Assembly: GCF_018917435.1 (NCBI RefSeq)
Contig: NZ_JAHLOQ010000033.1
Coordinates: forward strand, 1 to 35,158
Source: Intestinibacter bartlettii
GTDB taxonomy: Bacteria; Bacillota; Clostridia; Peptostreptococcales; Peptostreptococcaceae
Length of the DNA stretch: 35,158 nt
Direction of reading: 5' to 3'
The notes under the pieces were generated by a model, which was given only the letters and a program-made list of their open reading frames with translations, did no database searches and was not told the origin of the DNA. Positions 24,643 through 33,317 of this stretch are shown here, one piece after another. The number at the start of each line of letters is the position of its first letter. The stretch's first letter is position 1. Made by a program: the position numbers and the translations under genes.

Positions 24643-25548
24643 ATGTTTAGAAAATATAAAGGAGAATGGGGATTGGTTCTAACTGCTTTTATATGGGGAA
24701 GTGGATTTATTGGAGTATCAATCTCTCTAAGTGGAGGGCTAACACCACTTCAGATATTGACGATTAGATTTTTTATAGGTGCAGCTTTACTTGGAGTTAT
24801 ATTTTTCAAAGAAATCAAGAATAATATAACTAAAGAAGCTGTAATTGCTGGCAGCATGATAGGGGTGTTTTTATTTATAGCATTTGCATTTCAAACGATT
24901 GGGATGTCTTATACTACGGCATCAAAAAATGCATTTTTAACAGCTATAAATGTAGTCATAGTACCATTTATAGGATTTGTTTTATATAAAAGACCGCTAG
25001 ATAAATACGGGATAATAAGTAGTGTAATAGCGATTTTGGGAATAGGGATACTGTCTTTAGATGCTGATCTTACTATAAATTTTGGTGATGTATTGACAAT
25101 AATATGTGCATTTGGATTTGCATTTCATATATTTTTTACAGGAGAGTTTGCAAAAAAACACAATGCAATAGTATTAACAGAGATTCAATTTATAGTTGCA
25201 GCAATATTATCTTTAATTGTTCAAATTTTATTTAATGAGATAAAAATAGAAGCTCAAATGTCATCTATTATAGGTGTTCTTTATTTGGGGGTATTTTCTA
25301 CAACTATTGCATTTTTACTTCAAACAGTTTGCCAAAAAGACGTAAGCGAGACAAAATCAGCAATTATATTAGCATTAGAATCAGTATTTGGAACTATTTT
25401 ATCAGTAATAATTTTACACGAAGTTTTGACTATTAGAATGATAATAGGATGCTTAGTAATATTTTGTGCGATTATAATTTCAGAAACAAAGTTATCTTTT
25501 TTAAAAAGAGATACTAAAAAACAACAAGAAACAGAATCTATAAAGTAA
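24643..25548 (+). CDS. EamA/DMT-family transporter
   Basis: A 301-residue membrane protein with about ten transmembrane helices in two EamA repeats (about 9-140 and 150-285). WGSGFIGVSISLSGGLTPLQ in the first repeat and SETKSAIILALESVFGTILSVIILHE in the second are strong DMT-family features. Members usually export amino acids or metabolites across the cytoplasmic membrane; the substrate is unknown. AGGAGGAG precedes the ATG. It is followed 54 nt later by a MATE exporter on the same strand, so the two probably form one transcript. Confidence 0.92.
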   Translation: MFRKYKGEWGLVLTAFIWGSGFIGVSISLSGGLTPLQILTIRFFIGAALLGVIFFKEIKNNITKEAVIAGSMIGVFLFIAFAFQTIGMSYTTASKNAFLTAINVVIVPFIGFVLYKRPLDKYGIISSVIAILGIGILSLDADLTINFGDVLTIICAFGFAFHIFFTGEFAKKHNAIVLTEIQFIVAAILSLIVQILFNEIKIEAQMSSIIGVLYLGVFSTTIAFLLQTVCQKDVSETKSAIILALESVFGTILSVIILHEVLTIRMIIGCLVIFCAIIISETKLSFLKRDTKKQQETESIK

Positions 25549-25573
25549 TTTGATGAAAGGAGAGCTTAGAGAG

Positions 25574-25618
25574 GTGAATTTTACCTTTCTAAAGAAAATT
25601 TTATGGAAAATTATATGA
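25574..25618 (+). CDS. Possible 14-residue leader peptide coupled to the MATE gene
   Basis: GTG-initiated ORF (VNFTFLKKILWKII) with AAAGGAGAG about 10 nt upstream, the only good ribosome site in this gap. It runs across the annotated MATE start in another frame, and its TGA overlaps an in-frame MATE ATG at 25615 (ATGA). This geometry suits translational coupling or re-initiation. The peptide is too short for a statistical test, and chance cannot be excluded. Confidence 0.35.
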   Translation: MNFTFLKKILWKII

Positions 25619-27033
25619 CAGAGGGAAATGCAGCAAAATCAATTGCATATTTTTCAATACCATTAGTTTTAAGTAGTGTATTTCAACAGCTTTATAATTT
25701 AGTAGATTCAATAATCGTAGGAAATTATGTTGGAGAAGATGCACTTGCGGCGGTAGGTGCATCTTATTCAATAACTATGGTTTTTATGTCAATTGCAATA
25801 GGAAGTGGGATAGGATGCGCTGTTGTAATATCACAGTATTATGGGGCAAAAATGATTCATAAAATGAAGACTTCAATATACACTTCGATAATTGCAATAG
25901 CAGTTTTGAGTGTTTTTTTAGCTTGTATAGGGTGGATAATGTCGGATTTTTTATTACAAATTATGAAAACACCTCAAAATATATTTTATGATGCACTTAG
26001 TTATTTAAAAATATATTTTTTAGGACTTACTTTTATGTTTTTATATAACATAATAACTTCGATTTTCAATGCACTTGGTGAGTCAAAAATACCTCTGTAT
26101 TTTCTTATATTCTCTAGCTTTTTAAATATACTTTTAGATTTAATATTTGTAGTAAAATTACAATATGGTGTAGTTGGTGTTGCAATCGCGACATTAATCG
26201 CCCAAGGTGTATCTGCTTTTTTATCTATAACGTATTTATTGTTTAATCTGAAAAAATTTAAAACAAAAGATGAAATGGTACTCGATTCAAACTTAAGTAG
26301 CAAAACCAGTGAGATAAAAATCAATAAAAAAGAAAATATAAACAAAAGAAAAGACAGTAAAGATGTAAAAATTTTTGATTTTCCAATACTAAAAAATATG
26401 AGTAAAATAGCGATTCCATCGATATTTCAACAGTCTTTTGTATATATAAGTATATTTTTAGTTCAAATAATAGTAAATACTTTTGGATCTTCAATAATAG
26501 CAGGTTATACAATAGCGACAAAAATAGATTCTATAACTATGATTCCACTTGCATCATTTGGAAATGCAGTTGGAACATTTACAGCACAAAATATAGGTGC
26601 GAAAAAAATAGAAAGAGTCAAAGAGGGGCTAAAAAGTAGTTTAATTATAATAACTTTAATGAGCTTTGCTATATTTGCAGGATTGTTTATTTTTGGACAA
26701 AATATAATAGAATTGTTCTTGAATAACGCTCAAAGTGGCGATGCTATAGATTTTGCAGTTAAATATCTTAAGATAGTATCAGGATTTTATATTGTAAAAG
26801 GATTTATGAATGCATATTGTGGAGTATTAAAAGGATCAGGTGACATTAGTGTGTTTGTATTGTCTACTATGCTTAACTTTTTAGTGAGATTAATAATAGT
26901 ATATGTATTTGCAAAGACTATAGGCCCGTCTGTAATTTATTATGGAGTTCCTATAGGTTGGTTCGTAGGGCTTTTAATTGGTTATATAAGATATAAAAGT
27001 GAAAGATGGAAATTCAAATCTGTTGTTAAATAA
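25603..27033 (+). CDS. MATE-family efflux transporter
   Basis: A 476-residue cation-coupled multidrug/toxin exporter with two six-helix halves. The N-terminal MTEGNAAKSIAYFSIPLVLS and FQQLYNLVDSIIVGNYVG are MATE hallmarks; the second half repeats the pattern (FQQSFVYISIFLVQIIVN). A lysine-rich cytosolic linker of about 45 residues (about 220-265) joins the halves and is longer than in many homologues (about 440-455 residues overall). ATG 25603 has only a weak purine run upstream; ATG 25615, four codons on, overlaps the stop of the possible leader peptide. It lies 54 nt after the EamA gene. Drug substrate unknown. Confidence 0.92.
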   Translation: MENYMTEGNAAKSIAYFSIPLVLSSVFQQLYNLVDSIIVGNYVGEDALAAVGASYSITMVFMSIAIGSGIGCAVVISQYYGAKMIHKMKTSIYTSIIAIAVLSVFLACIGWIMSDFLLQIMKTPQNIFYDALSYLKIYFLGLTFMFLYNIITSIFNALGESKIPLYFLIFSSFLNILLDLIFVVKLQYGVVGVAIATLIAQGVSAFLSITYLLFNLKKFKTKDEMVLDSNLSSKTSEIKINKKENINKRKDSKDVKIFDFPILKNMSKIAIPSIFQQSFVYISIFLVQIIVNTFGSSIIAGYTIATKIDSITMIPLASFGNAVGTFTAQNIGAKKIERVKEGLKSSLIIITLMSFAIFAGLFIFGQNIIELFLNNAQSGDAIDFAVKYLKIVSGFYIVKGFMNAYCGVLKGSGDISVFVLSTMLNFLVRLIIVYVFAKTIGPSVIYYGVPIGWFVGLLIGYIRYKSERWKFKSVVK

Positions 27034-27109
27034 AAATTTAACAATATGTGTTAAATTTTATCGCATGATAATAAAAAATATAAATTATGGAAAAATTCAG
27101 TGAAATATG

Positions 27110-27138
27110 TTGAAAAATAAGATAATATATCATACAAT
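27110..27138 (+). promoter_or_regulatory. Sigma-A promoter of the lysine riboswitch transcript
   Basis: TTGAAA (27110-27115), 17-bp spacer, TACAAT (27133-27138). The predicted start near 27145 is about 30 nt before the riboswitch P1 stem. Confidence 0.7.
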
Positions 27139-27176
27139 AAGTTTATAATAAATTAGAAAATGAATAGAATAGAAAA

Positions 27177-27335
27177 GATAGAGGCGCGGAAATTAAGAGT
27201 ATCAATAAGGAGTTAAGCACAGTGAATTATTGAGAAAGGAGTTTTTGCCGAAGATTGCAACTGATGCTTTAAGGTTGTCTTTCTGGGGGAATACATAATA
27301 TGTATTTCACTGTCACCATCTGGTGGAGGGCTATC
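27177..27335 (+). ncRNA. Lysine riboswitch (L box)
   Basis: Conserved L-box blocks occur in order: GATAGAGG with AAGAGTAT, GAGAAAGGAG, TTGCCGAAG, CTGGGGG, CTGTCA and GGTGGAGGGCTATC. The 5' GATAG (27177-27181) pairs with 3' CTATC (27331-27335) to close P1. Lysine binding in this class stabilises the aptamer and favours the downstream terminator, so the transporter should be switched off when lysine is plentiful. Recognised from the consensus in memory; no covariance model was run. Confidence 0.93.
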
Positions 27336-27360
27336 ATTTAAGGAATTTTATTTTTGACAC

Positions 27361-27416
27361 AAAACCTTAGGTGTAAGCCTGAGGTTTTTTTAATTAAAAC
27401 CTCAGAACTTTTTTAG
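27361..27416 (+). terminator. Two overlapping terminators behind the lysine riboswitch
   Basis: Hairpin 1: AAAACCTTAGG (27361-27371) with CCTGAGGTTTT (27378-27388), then a T-run to 27391. Hairpin 2 reuses that 3' arm: CTGAGGTTTT (27379-27388) with AAAACCTCAG (27396-27405), then AACTTTTTTAG. Only one can form at a time. This gives a back-up stop, or a post-terminator refolding step. Confidence 0.8.
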
Positions 27417-27457
27417 ACGAAAGATTTTCTAGCGTATAAAAGTAGGGGGGATTATAA

Positions 27458-28846
27458 ATGATAAAAGTCATAATACCAGTTATAGCATTACTTGTAATTA
27501 TATTATGTAAAAAGATACCTAAAATAGGTGGAAACGTAAATGTAGGATTATTTACAGCAGGGGCATTATCTTTATTATTAGGAGGAGTATTTAATCCAGT
27601 CGATTGGTTTGGTGCATGGATTAACGGTGTCGATCAACTTGCTTGGGTAATATGCTTATCAATATTTGGAAGTATCTACGCATCTACACAAGTTAAACTT
27701 GGGACAATAGATACAATAATGGGATATTTAAAAGCGAGATTTGAAAAATCACCAAGAATATTAATTGTCTGTATAATAATCGTTTTAGTTTTAGCAGGTT
27801 CTCTTTTAGGAGATGCAATAGCAGCTTCAACAGTAATCGGTGTTCTCACTATAGGGGTTTTAGCATCAATGGGAATAAGCGGAGAAAAAATAACATGTCT
27901 TATAGTTATGGGTGCATCAATGGGTTCACTAATGCCACCTATAAGTCAAGCATTCGCACTATCATCAGCACTTACAAACACAGAACCAGATTTAGTTTTA
28001 AGATATGGATATATAACAGTTCCAATAATCGTTGTACTTATGTGCATCTACGCAAATATAATTTTCGTAAATAAAAAGACAAAAATACCACATCAAAATA
28101 TAAATGGAAAACCATTTGAAATAATAAAAGAAAACTGGTCATCATTAATACCACTTATATTATTAATAGTAATAGTAGTATTTAGAACAACTACTATAGG
28201 TGGCGTTCACTTTGACTTAGTTCCTGAAGTATTAGGCAAAGTTATGATATCTGAAAATCTAGATTTATACACTGCATTATCACAAATATCAATATTAAGA
28301 GGTGTATCAAACGGTATAGTACTTTCAATAATATTTGTAACAATAGTATCATGTTTATTCCCTAAAGTAAGAGGGGGAGCAAAAGAATGTGTAGTTGAAG
28401 GTATGAAAAATGTAAAAACTACAGTATTAATACAAGTATGTGCAGGATTTATGCTAGGTTGTTTCTATGCAGGTGGACAAATAGAAGCAGTTCAAGCATT
28501 TGCACAAGGACTAAATGAACATCTATTAAAAATAGGTGGAGCAGGTTCAATGGCACTTATAGGAATGCTTACAGGTTCTCAATCTACTGCACAAAATGTA
28601 ATATTCTCATTCTTTGGACCAGCACTTATATCAATAGGAATGGATCCAGTTCAAGTTGCAGCAGCAGGAGCACATTTAGCAGCAGGTGGTATGGGACTTC
28701 CACCAGCAGACTTAACTACATTCTGTGTAGCTGGTATAGTTGGTTCTATGATAGGAAAAGAAGTTGACCCAATAAAATCGATGATTATGATGATACCTAT
28801 GTGTCTTCTTATGATAACAATGGGTATGATATTATTATATATTTAG
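27458..28846 (+). CDS. Riboswitch-controlled DctM-like (ion transporter superfamily) permease, candidate lysine transporter
   Basis: A 462-residue polytopic membrane protein with about 11-12 hydrophobic segments. The two inverted halves carry family-like loops: GDAIAASTVIGVLTIG with ASMGSLMPPISQAFALSS in the first, and GMLTGSQSTAQNVIFSFFGP with AGGMGLPPADLTTF in the second, resembling TRAP large (DctM) permeases. No small TRAP subunit or binding protein is encoded nearby, so it would act alone as a secondary carrier. Control by a lysine riboswitch strongly suggests lysine or a lysine-pathway compound as substrate (inference). AGTAGGGGGG precedes the ATG. Family placement is from memory and moderately sure. 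Confidence 0.8.
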   Translation: MIKVIIPVIALLVIILCKKIPKIGGNVNVGLFTAGALSLLLGGVFNPVDWFGAWINGVDQLAWVICLSIFGSIYASTQVKLGTIDTIMGYLKARFEKSPRILIVCIIIVLVLAGSLLGDAIAASTVIGVLTIGVLASMGISGEKITCLIVMGASMGSLMPPISQAFALSSALTNTEPDLVLRYGYITVPIIVVLMCIYANIIFVNKKTKIPHQNINGKPFEIIKENWSSLIPLILLIVIVVFRTTTIGGVHFDLVPEVLGKVMISENLDLYTALSQISILRGVSNGIVLSIIFVTIVSCLFPKVRGGAKECVVEGMKNVKTTVLIQVCAGFMLGCFYAGGQIEAVQAFAQGLNEHLLKIGGAGSMALIGMLTGSQSTAQNVIFSFFGPALISIGMDPVQVAAAGAHLAAGGMGLPPADLTTFCVAGIVGSMIGKEVDPIKSMIMMIPMCLLMITMGMILLYI

Positions 28847-28860
28847 TGTTTAAGTGGACA

Positions 28861-28908
28861 AAAATGGCTGCTATATGAATTTAAATATTCTGTAGCAGTT
28901 ATTTTTTT
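28861..28908 (+). terminator. Intrinsic terminator after the transporter gene
   Basis: AAAATGGCTGCTA pairs with TAGCAGTTATTTT (G-U pairs allowed) enclosing an inner GAAT/ATTC stem, and ends in a T-run. The region to 29038 is AT-rich with no further feature. Confidence 0.78.
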
Positions 28909-29038
28909 ATGTTTACATACATTAAATTCCATAATTACCAACAATAATATTAGAAAATATAATATAATTTAATAAATAATACATTTTTATTTAGTAGAAT
29001 AATACAAATTTATTATTTATTGTAAAGGAGAGTCTAAA

Positions 29039-29989
29039 GTGAAAAAAACAGAACTTTATATAAAATCTACTAATAATGTAAACAATCTACATACTATCAT
29101 ATGGGAGCCGGAATGTGAGATAAATGCAATTGTGCAAATTTCTCACGGAATGATAGAGTATATTGATAGATACGATAGATTTGCGAGGTTTTTAAATTCA
29201 AAAGGAATACTAGTAGTTGGAAATGACCACCTTGGCCATGGTCTTACTGCAAAGGACGATGAAGAGTTGGGATATTTTCCTACAGATAAAAAAAGCGCTA
29301 CAGTAGTAGAAGATTTATACAAAATCACTCAAGAGATAAAATCTAAATACGGTGAAGAAGTACCTTATTTTGTATTAGGACATTCGATGGGTTCTTTTAT
29401 GATTAGAAGATATATAATGACTTATGGCGATAAGGTAGACGGTTGTGTAATTGTAGGGACAGGTAGTCAACCCAATATGGTATTAAAAGGTGGACAAACT
29501 GTATTAAAGGTTTTAAAAGGCTTTAAAGGAGATAAACACAGAAGTAAATTTGTCGAAAAGATGGCGTTTGGAACTTATAATAAAAAGTTTAAACCGATAG
29601 ATACATCATTCGATTGGATAAGCAGGGACAAAGATATAGTAAATAAATATGTAAATGATAAATACTGTACATTCTTATTTACGCTAAATGGATATGAAAC
29701 ATTATTTGATGCATTAGAATTTATACAAAAGCCAAAAAATGTTGAAAAAATACCAAAAGAATTACCACTGTTATTTGTATCTGGGGATATGGATCCAGTT
29801 GGAAATTACGGAAAATGCGTAAAACAAATATACCAAAATTACAAAACAGGTGGAATAAAAGATATAGATATAAAACTATATAAAGACGGCAGACATGAAA
29901 TACTTAACGAATTAGAATATGAAAAAGTCTACAATGATATTTATAATTGGTTAGAAGAACGTATTAAAAATACTCAAAAATCATTTTAA
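29039..29989 (+). CDS. Alpha/beta hydrolase (serine aminopeptidase S33 / monoacylglycerol lipase-like)
   Basis: A 316-residue cytosolic esterase/lipase-type enzyme. Nucleophile Ser116 in GHSMG (114-118); probable acid D252 in SGDMDPVG; His286 in DGRHEILNE. The oxyanion region is ISHGMIEYIDRY, and GNDHLGHG follows as in monoacylglycerol lipases and lysophospholipases. No signal peptide. The start is a GTG with AAAGGAGAG upstream. It lies 62 nt before the cysteine desulfurase and may share its transcript. The physiological substrate is unknown. Confidence 0.9.
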   Translation: MKKTELYIKSTNNVNNLHTIIWEPECEINAIVQISHGMIEYIDRYDRFARFLNSKGILVVGNDHLGHGLTAKDDEELGYFPTDKKSATVVEDLYKITQEIKSKYGEEVPYFVLGHSMGSFMIRRYIMTYGDKVDGCVIVGTGSQPNMVLKGGQTVLKVLKGFKGDKHRSKFVEKMAFGTYNKKFKPIDTSFDWISRDKDIVNKYVNDKYCTFLFTLNGYETLFDALEFIQKPKNVEKIPKELPLLFVSGDMDPVGNYGKCVKQIYQNYKTGGIKDIDIKLYKDGRHEILNELEYEKVYNDIYNWLEERIKNTQKSF

Positions 29990-30051
29990 TATAAATTAAA
30001 CATTATTTTGAGTTATACATAAATTTATAAAGTAGTATCAAGGGGGATAAA

Positions 30052-31188
30052 ATGGGGATTTATTTAGATAATGCAGCGACTTCATTTCCAAAACCAAAAG
30101 AAGTTGCAAATGCAGTTTATGATTTTATGGTCAATAATGGGACTTCTTCGGGAAGGGGTTCTTATAAAAAAGCAATGCAATCAGATTACATAGTTTATGA
30201 ATGTAGAAAACTAATAGGAAAGTTTTTTAACTTCGACAATCCTAAAAAAGTTGTTTTCACAAGTAATGTAACAGATTCACTTAATATAGCTATGAGGGGA
30301 ATTTTAAAAGAAAATGACCATGTAATAACAAGTAGCTTAGAACACAACGCAGTTTGGAGATGTTTAAAAACTTTAGAAAGAGATATAAACATAAAAATAG
30401 ATACTGTAAAGTGTTCAAAAGACGGGCTTACAAACCCTGAAGATATTAAAAAATACATAAAAAAAGATACTGCATTAATAGTATTTACACAAGCATCAAA
30501 TGTACTTGGAACAATTCAACCTATAAGAGAAATAGGGGCTATTGCAAGAGAAAACAATATACCGTTTTTAGTAGATGCAGCTCAAAGTGCAGGTGCTATG
30601 AAGATTGATGTCAAAGAAGATAATATAGACATACTTGCATTTACAGGACACAAAAGCTTGCTTGGACCAATGGGCACAGGTGGACTTATAATAAATACCG
30701 ATATAGATATAAAACCACTAAAAGCTGGGGGAACAGGTGGGGATTCTGCATATGAATATCAACCTGACTATTATCCAAATCACTTAGAAACTGGAACTTC
30801 AAACGTTAGTGGAATAGCGGGACTTAGAGAGGCCGTAAAATTTTTAAATAAAGAAGGTATAGAAAATATACATAATAAAGAGAAAGAACTTACAAAATAC
30901 GCACTAGAAAGATTACAAACTGTAAAAAATATAGAAATCTACGGTCCAAAAGACTGCGAAAAAATGTTGAGCGTAATAAGTTTTAATATAAAAGATAAAA
31001 GACCAGAAGATGTAGGTAGTATATTAGATCAAAAATACGATATTATGCTTAGAGCAGGTCTTCACTGTGCACCAACTGCACATAGTGTAATTGGAACAAA
31101 AGAGAGGGGCACACTTAGAATAGGAATTGGATATTTTAATGAAAAAGAAGATATAGACAAATTAGTAGAGGCTTTAAATAATTTATAA
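30052..31188 (+). CDS. Aminotransferase class V, cysteine desulfurase-type
   Basis: A 378-residue PLP enzyme of the CsdA/SufS-like group. The PLP lysine is K201 (FTGHKSLLGP); the catalytic cysteine is C339 in RAGLHCAP, and H98 (LEHNA) stacks on PLP. Length and the RAGLHCAPTAH signature fit the cysteine desulfurase subfamily seen in Firmicutes outside the suf/isc operons (EF2568-like). It moves sulfur from cysteine for Fe-S clusters, thionucleosides or selenium-related pathways. It precedes an Fe-S-binding protein by 40 nt, so the two probably act together. AAGGGGGAT precedes the ATG. Confidence 0.92.
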   Translation: MGIYLDNAATSFPKPKEVANAVYDFMVNNGTSSGRGSYKKAMQSDYIVYECRKLIGKFFNFDNPKKVVFTSNVTDSLNIAMRGILKENDHVITSSLEHNAVWRCLKTLERDINIKIDTVKCSKDGLTNPEDIKKYIKKDTALIVFTQASNVLGTIQPIREIGAIARENNIPFLVDAAQSAGAMKIDVKEDNIDILAFTGHKSLLGPMGTGGLIINTDIDIKPLKAGGTGGDSAYEYQPDYYPNHLETGTSNVSGIAGLREAVKFLNKEGIENIHNKEKELTKYALERLQTVKNIEIYGPKDCEKMLSVISFNIKDKRPEDVGSILDQKYDIMLRAGLHCAPTAHSVIGTKERGTLRIGIGYFNEKEDIDKLVEALNNL

Positions 31189-31228
31189 AAGTGAATTATA
31201 TATAAATAAAAATTACAGGGGGATAACA

Positions 31229-31762
31229 ATGTTTTTAGAAGAAATAAATTTAAGTTTTATACAACCATGTACAACAGATTCAAAGAGAATAAGGATAATA
31301 GCGACTCCATCAAGAGATGTATCTGAGCTTTTTCCTTACTTAAATACTTACTTAAAAACTGCTATATATAACAAAAAAGGACAAACTCTAACTTATAACT
31401 ATGGACCAAAAATAATCGTAATAACAAAAGACGATATAAAAGTATCCAAATTATTAAATGAAACTGATGCATTTGAGACATTAGATTATATAAAAGACTT
31501 TATAAATGATTGTTATGACAAAAAAGACAGCATAACACCAAGTGAAGAAAAACGTAACTTGCCTAGTCCATTTGATGTATATGAAATTTTACCTAGATTA
31601 AATTGTGGTAAATGTGGGGAATCAACTTGTATGGCATTTGCTGCAAAATTAGTTCAAGGAAAGTACAAACCTAATATGTGTTCCCAAGTAAGAGCAGAAG
31701 GACATGAAAGTATGAGGGAAGAGCTAGAAAATATATACTTAACTTTGGGGTATGAATTATAA
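31229..31762 (+). CDS. Fe-S cluster protein with C-terminal (4Fe-4S) domain
   Basis: A 177-residue cytosolic protein. The C-terminal motif is C126-x2-C129-x4-C134-x16-C151 (CGKCGESTC plus a later Cys), the [4Fe-4S] domain seen in corrinoid Fe-S protein and related redox proteins. Residues 1-110 form an uncharacterised alpha/beta domain with no recognised motif. It follows the cysteine desulfurase gene on the same strand by 40 nt. A role in cluster handling or electron transfer is inferred from the motif and neighbour only. CAGGGGGAT precedes the ATG. Confidence 0.82.
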   Translation: MFLEEINLSFIQPCTTDSKRIRIIATPSRDVSELFPYLNTYLKTAIYNKKGQTLTYNYGPKIIVITKDDIKVSKLLNETDAFETLDYIKDFINDCYDKKDSITPSEEKRNLPSPFDVYEILPRLNCGKCGESTCMAFAAKLVQGKYKPNMCSQVRAEGHESMREELENIYLTLGYEL

Positions 31763-31883
31763 ATTTTAAATAAAAATTCCAAATTGTTGAAAAATATTGC
31801 AAAAAAGACTAGAATTATAATTGTAAGAAAATTGAAGTTTATTGATATTACATATACAATAAATTAAAATTTTTATGAAAAAT

Positions 31884-31908
31884 GTTTAATTACAAAAAGA
31901 GATGGTAT
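31884..31908 (+). promoter_or_regulatory. Sigma-B-type promoter of rubrerythrin copy 1
   Basis: GTTTAA (31884-31889), 13-bp spacer, TGGTAT (31903-31908). Compared with the Bacillus/Clostridioides sigma-B consensus (GTTTaa, 12-14 bp, GGGTAT) the -35 is exact and the -10 has one change. It lies 48 nt before the ATG. Confidence 0.7.
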
Positions 31909-31955
31909 ATATAATACTAGATAAACTTAATAAATAATATTAGGAGGAATACATT

Positions 31956-32498
31956 ATGAAAAAATGGGTATGTCAAGTATGTGGTTATATATATGAAGGG
32001 GAAAATCCACCAGCAGAGTGTCCAGTCTGTCATGTAGGGCCTGAAAAATTTGAAGAATTAAAAGGCGAAATGGTTTGGGCTGACGAACACAGAATAGGTG
32101 TGGCTAAAGGTGTAGATGAACAAGTAGTAGAAGAATTAAGAGCTAATTTTACTGGTGAATGTACAGAAGTAGGAATGTACTTAGCAATGAGTAGACAAGC
32201 TGATAGAGAAGGCTACCCAGAAGTTGCAGAAGCTTACAAAAGAATAGCATTTGAAGAAGCAGAACATGCTGCAAAATTCGCTGAACTTCTTGGAGAATGT
32301 GTAGTAGCTGATACAAAAGAAAACTTAAGAGTAAGAGTAGATGCTGAATACGGAGCTACTGAAGGAAAATTAAAATTAGCTAAGAGAGCTAAAGAACTAG
32401 GATTAGATGCTATACATGATACAGTTCATGAAATGTGTAAGGATGAAGCTAGACATGGTAGAGCATTCTTAGGATTATTAAATAGATATTTTGGATAA
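31956..32498 (+). CDS. Reverse rubrerythrin, copy 1
   Basis: A 180-residue non-haem iron protein that reduces peroxide and/or O2. Domain order is reversed relative to classical rubrerythrin: rubredoxin [Fe(SCys)4] domain first (C6, C9, C22, C25), then the ferritin-like diiron domain with E101-x2-H104 (EEAEH) and E164-x2-H167 (DEARH) plus E68/E71 and E131. Such proteins in clostridia protect against oxygen with NADH-linked donors. It differs from copies 2 and 3 at nine positions (N17, P18, P29, K51, T66, C115, E136, R169, N176). AGGAGGA precedes the ATG. A sigma-B-type promoter lies upstream and a terminator downstream. Confidence 0.95.
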   Translation: MKKWVCQVCGYIYEGENPPAECPVCHVGPEKFEELKGEMVWADEHRIGVAKGVDEQVVEELRANFTGECTEVGMYLAMSRQADREGYPEVAEAYKRIAFEEAEHAAKFAELLGECVVADTKENLRVRVDAEYGATEGKLKLAKRAKELGLDAIHDTVHEMCKDEARHGRAFLGLLNRYFG

Positions 32499-32517
32499 AA
32501 TTAAACTTTATATAATG

Positions 32518-32559
32518 AAAGATGTTGTAAAATAGCGATATTTTGCAACATCTTTTTTT
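32518..32559 (+). terminator. Intrinsic terminator after rubrerythrin copy 1
   Basis: AAAGATGTTGTAAAATA (32518-32534) pairs with TATTTTGCAACATCTTT (32539-32555; one G-U pair), loop GCGA, then TTTTT. Confidence 0.92.
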
Positions 32560-32583
32560 GTGAAGAAATTATAATATATAAAT

Positions 32584-32612
32584 TTTATGATATATTATGT
32601 ATGTGGTATAAT
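32584..32612 (+). promoter_or_regulatory. Probable sigma-A promoter of the acetyltransferase gene
   Basis: TTTATG (32584-32589), 17-bp spacer, TATAAT (32607-32612). The -10 is perfect and the -35 weak. It lacks a GTTT -35, so it differs from the sigma-B boxes around it. Confidence 0.5.
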
Positions 32613-32662
32613 TAGGGCAAGAACTATATTTATTTTAAAAAGTATTTACAAGGAGGATGGAT

Positions 32663-33277
32663 ATGAGTTTAACCATAAGAAAAATTGAAAAAGATGATTA
32701 CGACCAAGTTGAAGTTTTAACAAGAGAGGCATTTTGGAATATATATAGACCGGGATGCAGCGAACATCTAGTGCTACATAAATTACATGAAAATAATAGA
32801 TCAATAGAAGATTTGGAATTAGTTGTTGAACGTGACGGAAAAATTGTAGGACATATAGCTTATTCAGGTGGATATATAGATGGAGTTGACAATGAAACTT
32901 TTATAACATTTGGGCCTATAAGTGTTGATCCAAAGTTCCAAAGAAGTGAAATAGGAAGCAAACTTGTTAGAATATCTATGCAAAAGGCAGCTAGGCTAGG
33001 ATATAGTGCCGTTTTTATAACAGGTGATGAAAATTATTATAAAAGATTTGGATTTGAACCAGCATCAAAATACGGTATTCACCTTGAAGGAATACCGCTA
33101 GAAGAAGAAGCTCCATTTTTTATGGTTAAAATATTAAAAGAAGATGCACTTAAAGATGTAGAGGGATATTTTGAATTTGATGAGTGTTATCATGTAAATG
33201 AAGATGAAATAGATGAGTTTGATAAAAAATTTGAACCTAAAAAGAAAGAAAAAAGAGATGGGCAATTAGGAGTATAA
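32663..33277 (+). CDS. GNAT-family N-acetyltransferase
   Basis: A 204-residue acetyl-CoA-dependent transferase. The acetyl-CoA loop (motif A) is at about 88-100 (VDPKFQRSEIGSKL): the usual Q/R-x-x-G-x-G/A reads Q93-R-S-E96-I-G98, with Glu at the first Gly position. GYSAVFITGDENYYKRFGFEPA (about 113-134) is typical of the YhbS-like subgroup. The C-terminus is highly charged. The start is ATG 32663, 6 nt after AGGAGG; an ATG two codons earlier begins right after that ribosome site. It sits between rubrerythrin copies 1 and 2 with its own promoter. Substrate unknown. Confidence 0.88.
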   Translation: MSLTIRKIEKDDYDQVEVLTREAFWNIYRPGCSEHLVLHKLHENNRSIEDLELVVERDGKIVGHIAYSGGYIDGVDNETFITFGPISVDPKFQRSEIGSKLVRISMQKAARLGYSAVFITGDENYYKRFGFEPASKYGIHLEGIPLEEEAPFFMVKILKEDALKDVEGYFEFDECYHVNEDEIDEFDKKFEPKKKEKRDGQLGV

Positions 33278-33317
33278 GCAAAATTTTTATATTAAATTAA
33301 ATTTTATAAAAAAATAT

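Noticed and set aside
154-32555. Shared TATTTTGCAA in the hairpins at 154-185 and 32518-32559 as a dispersed repeat
   Set aside because: The match is about 10 nt within terminator stems and does not extend outside them; convergence or chance is enough.
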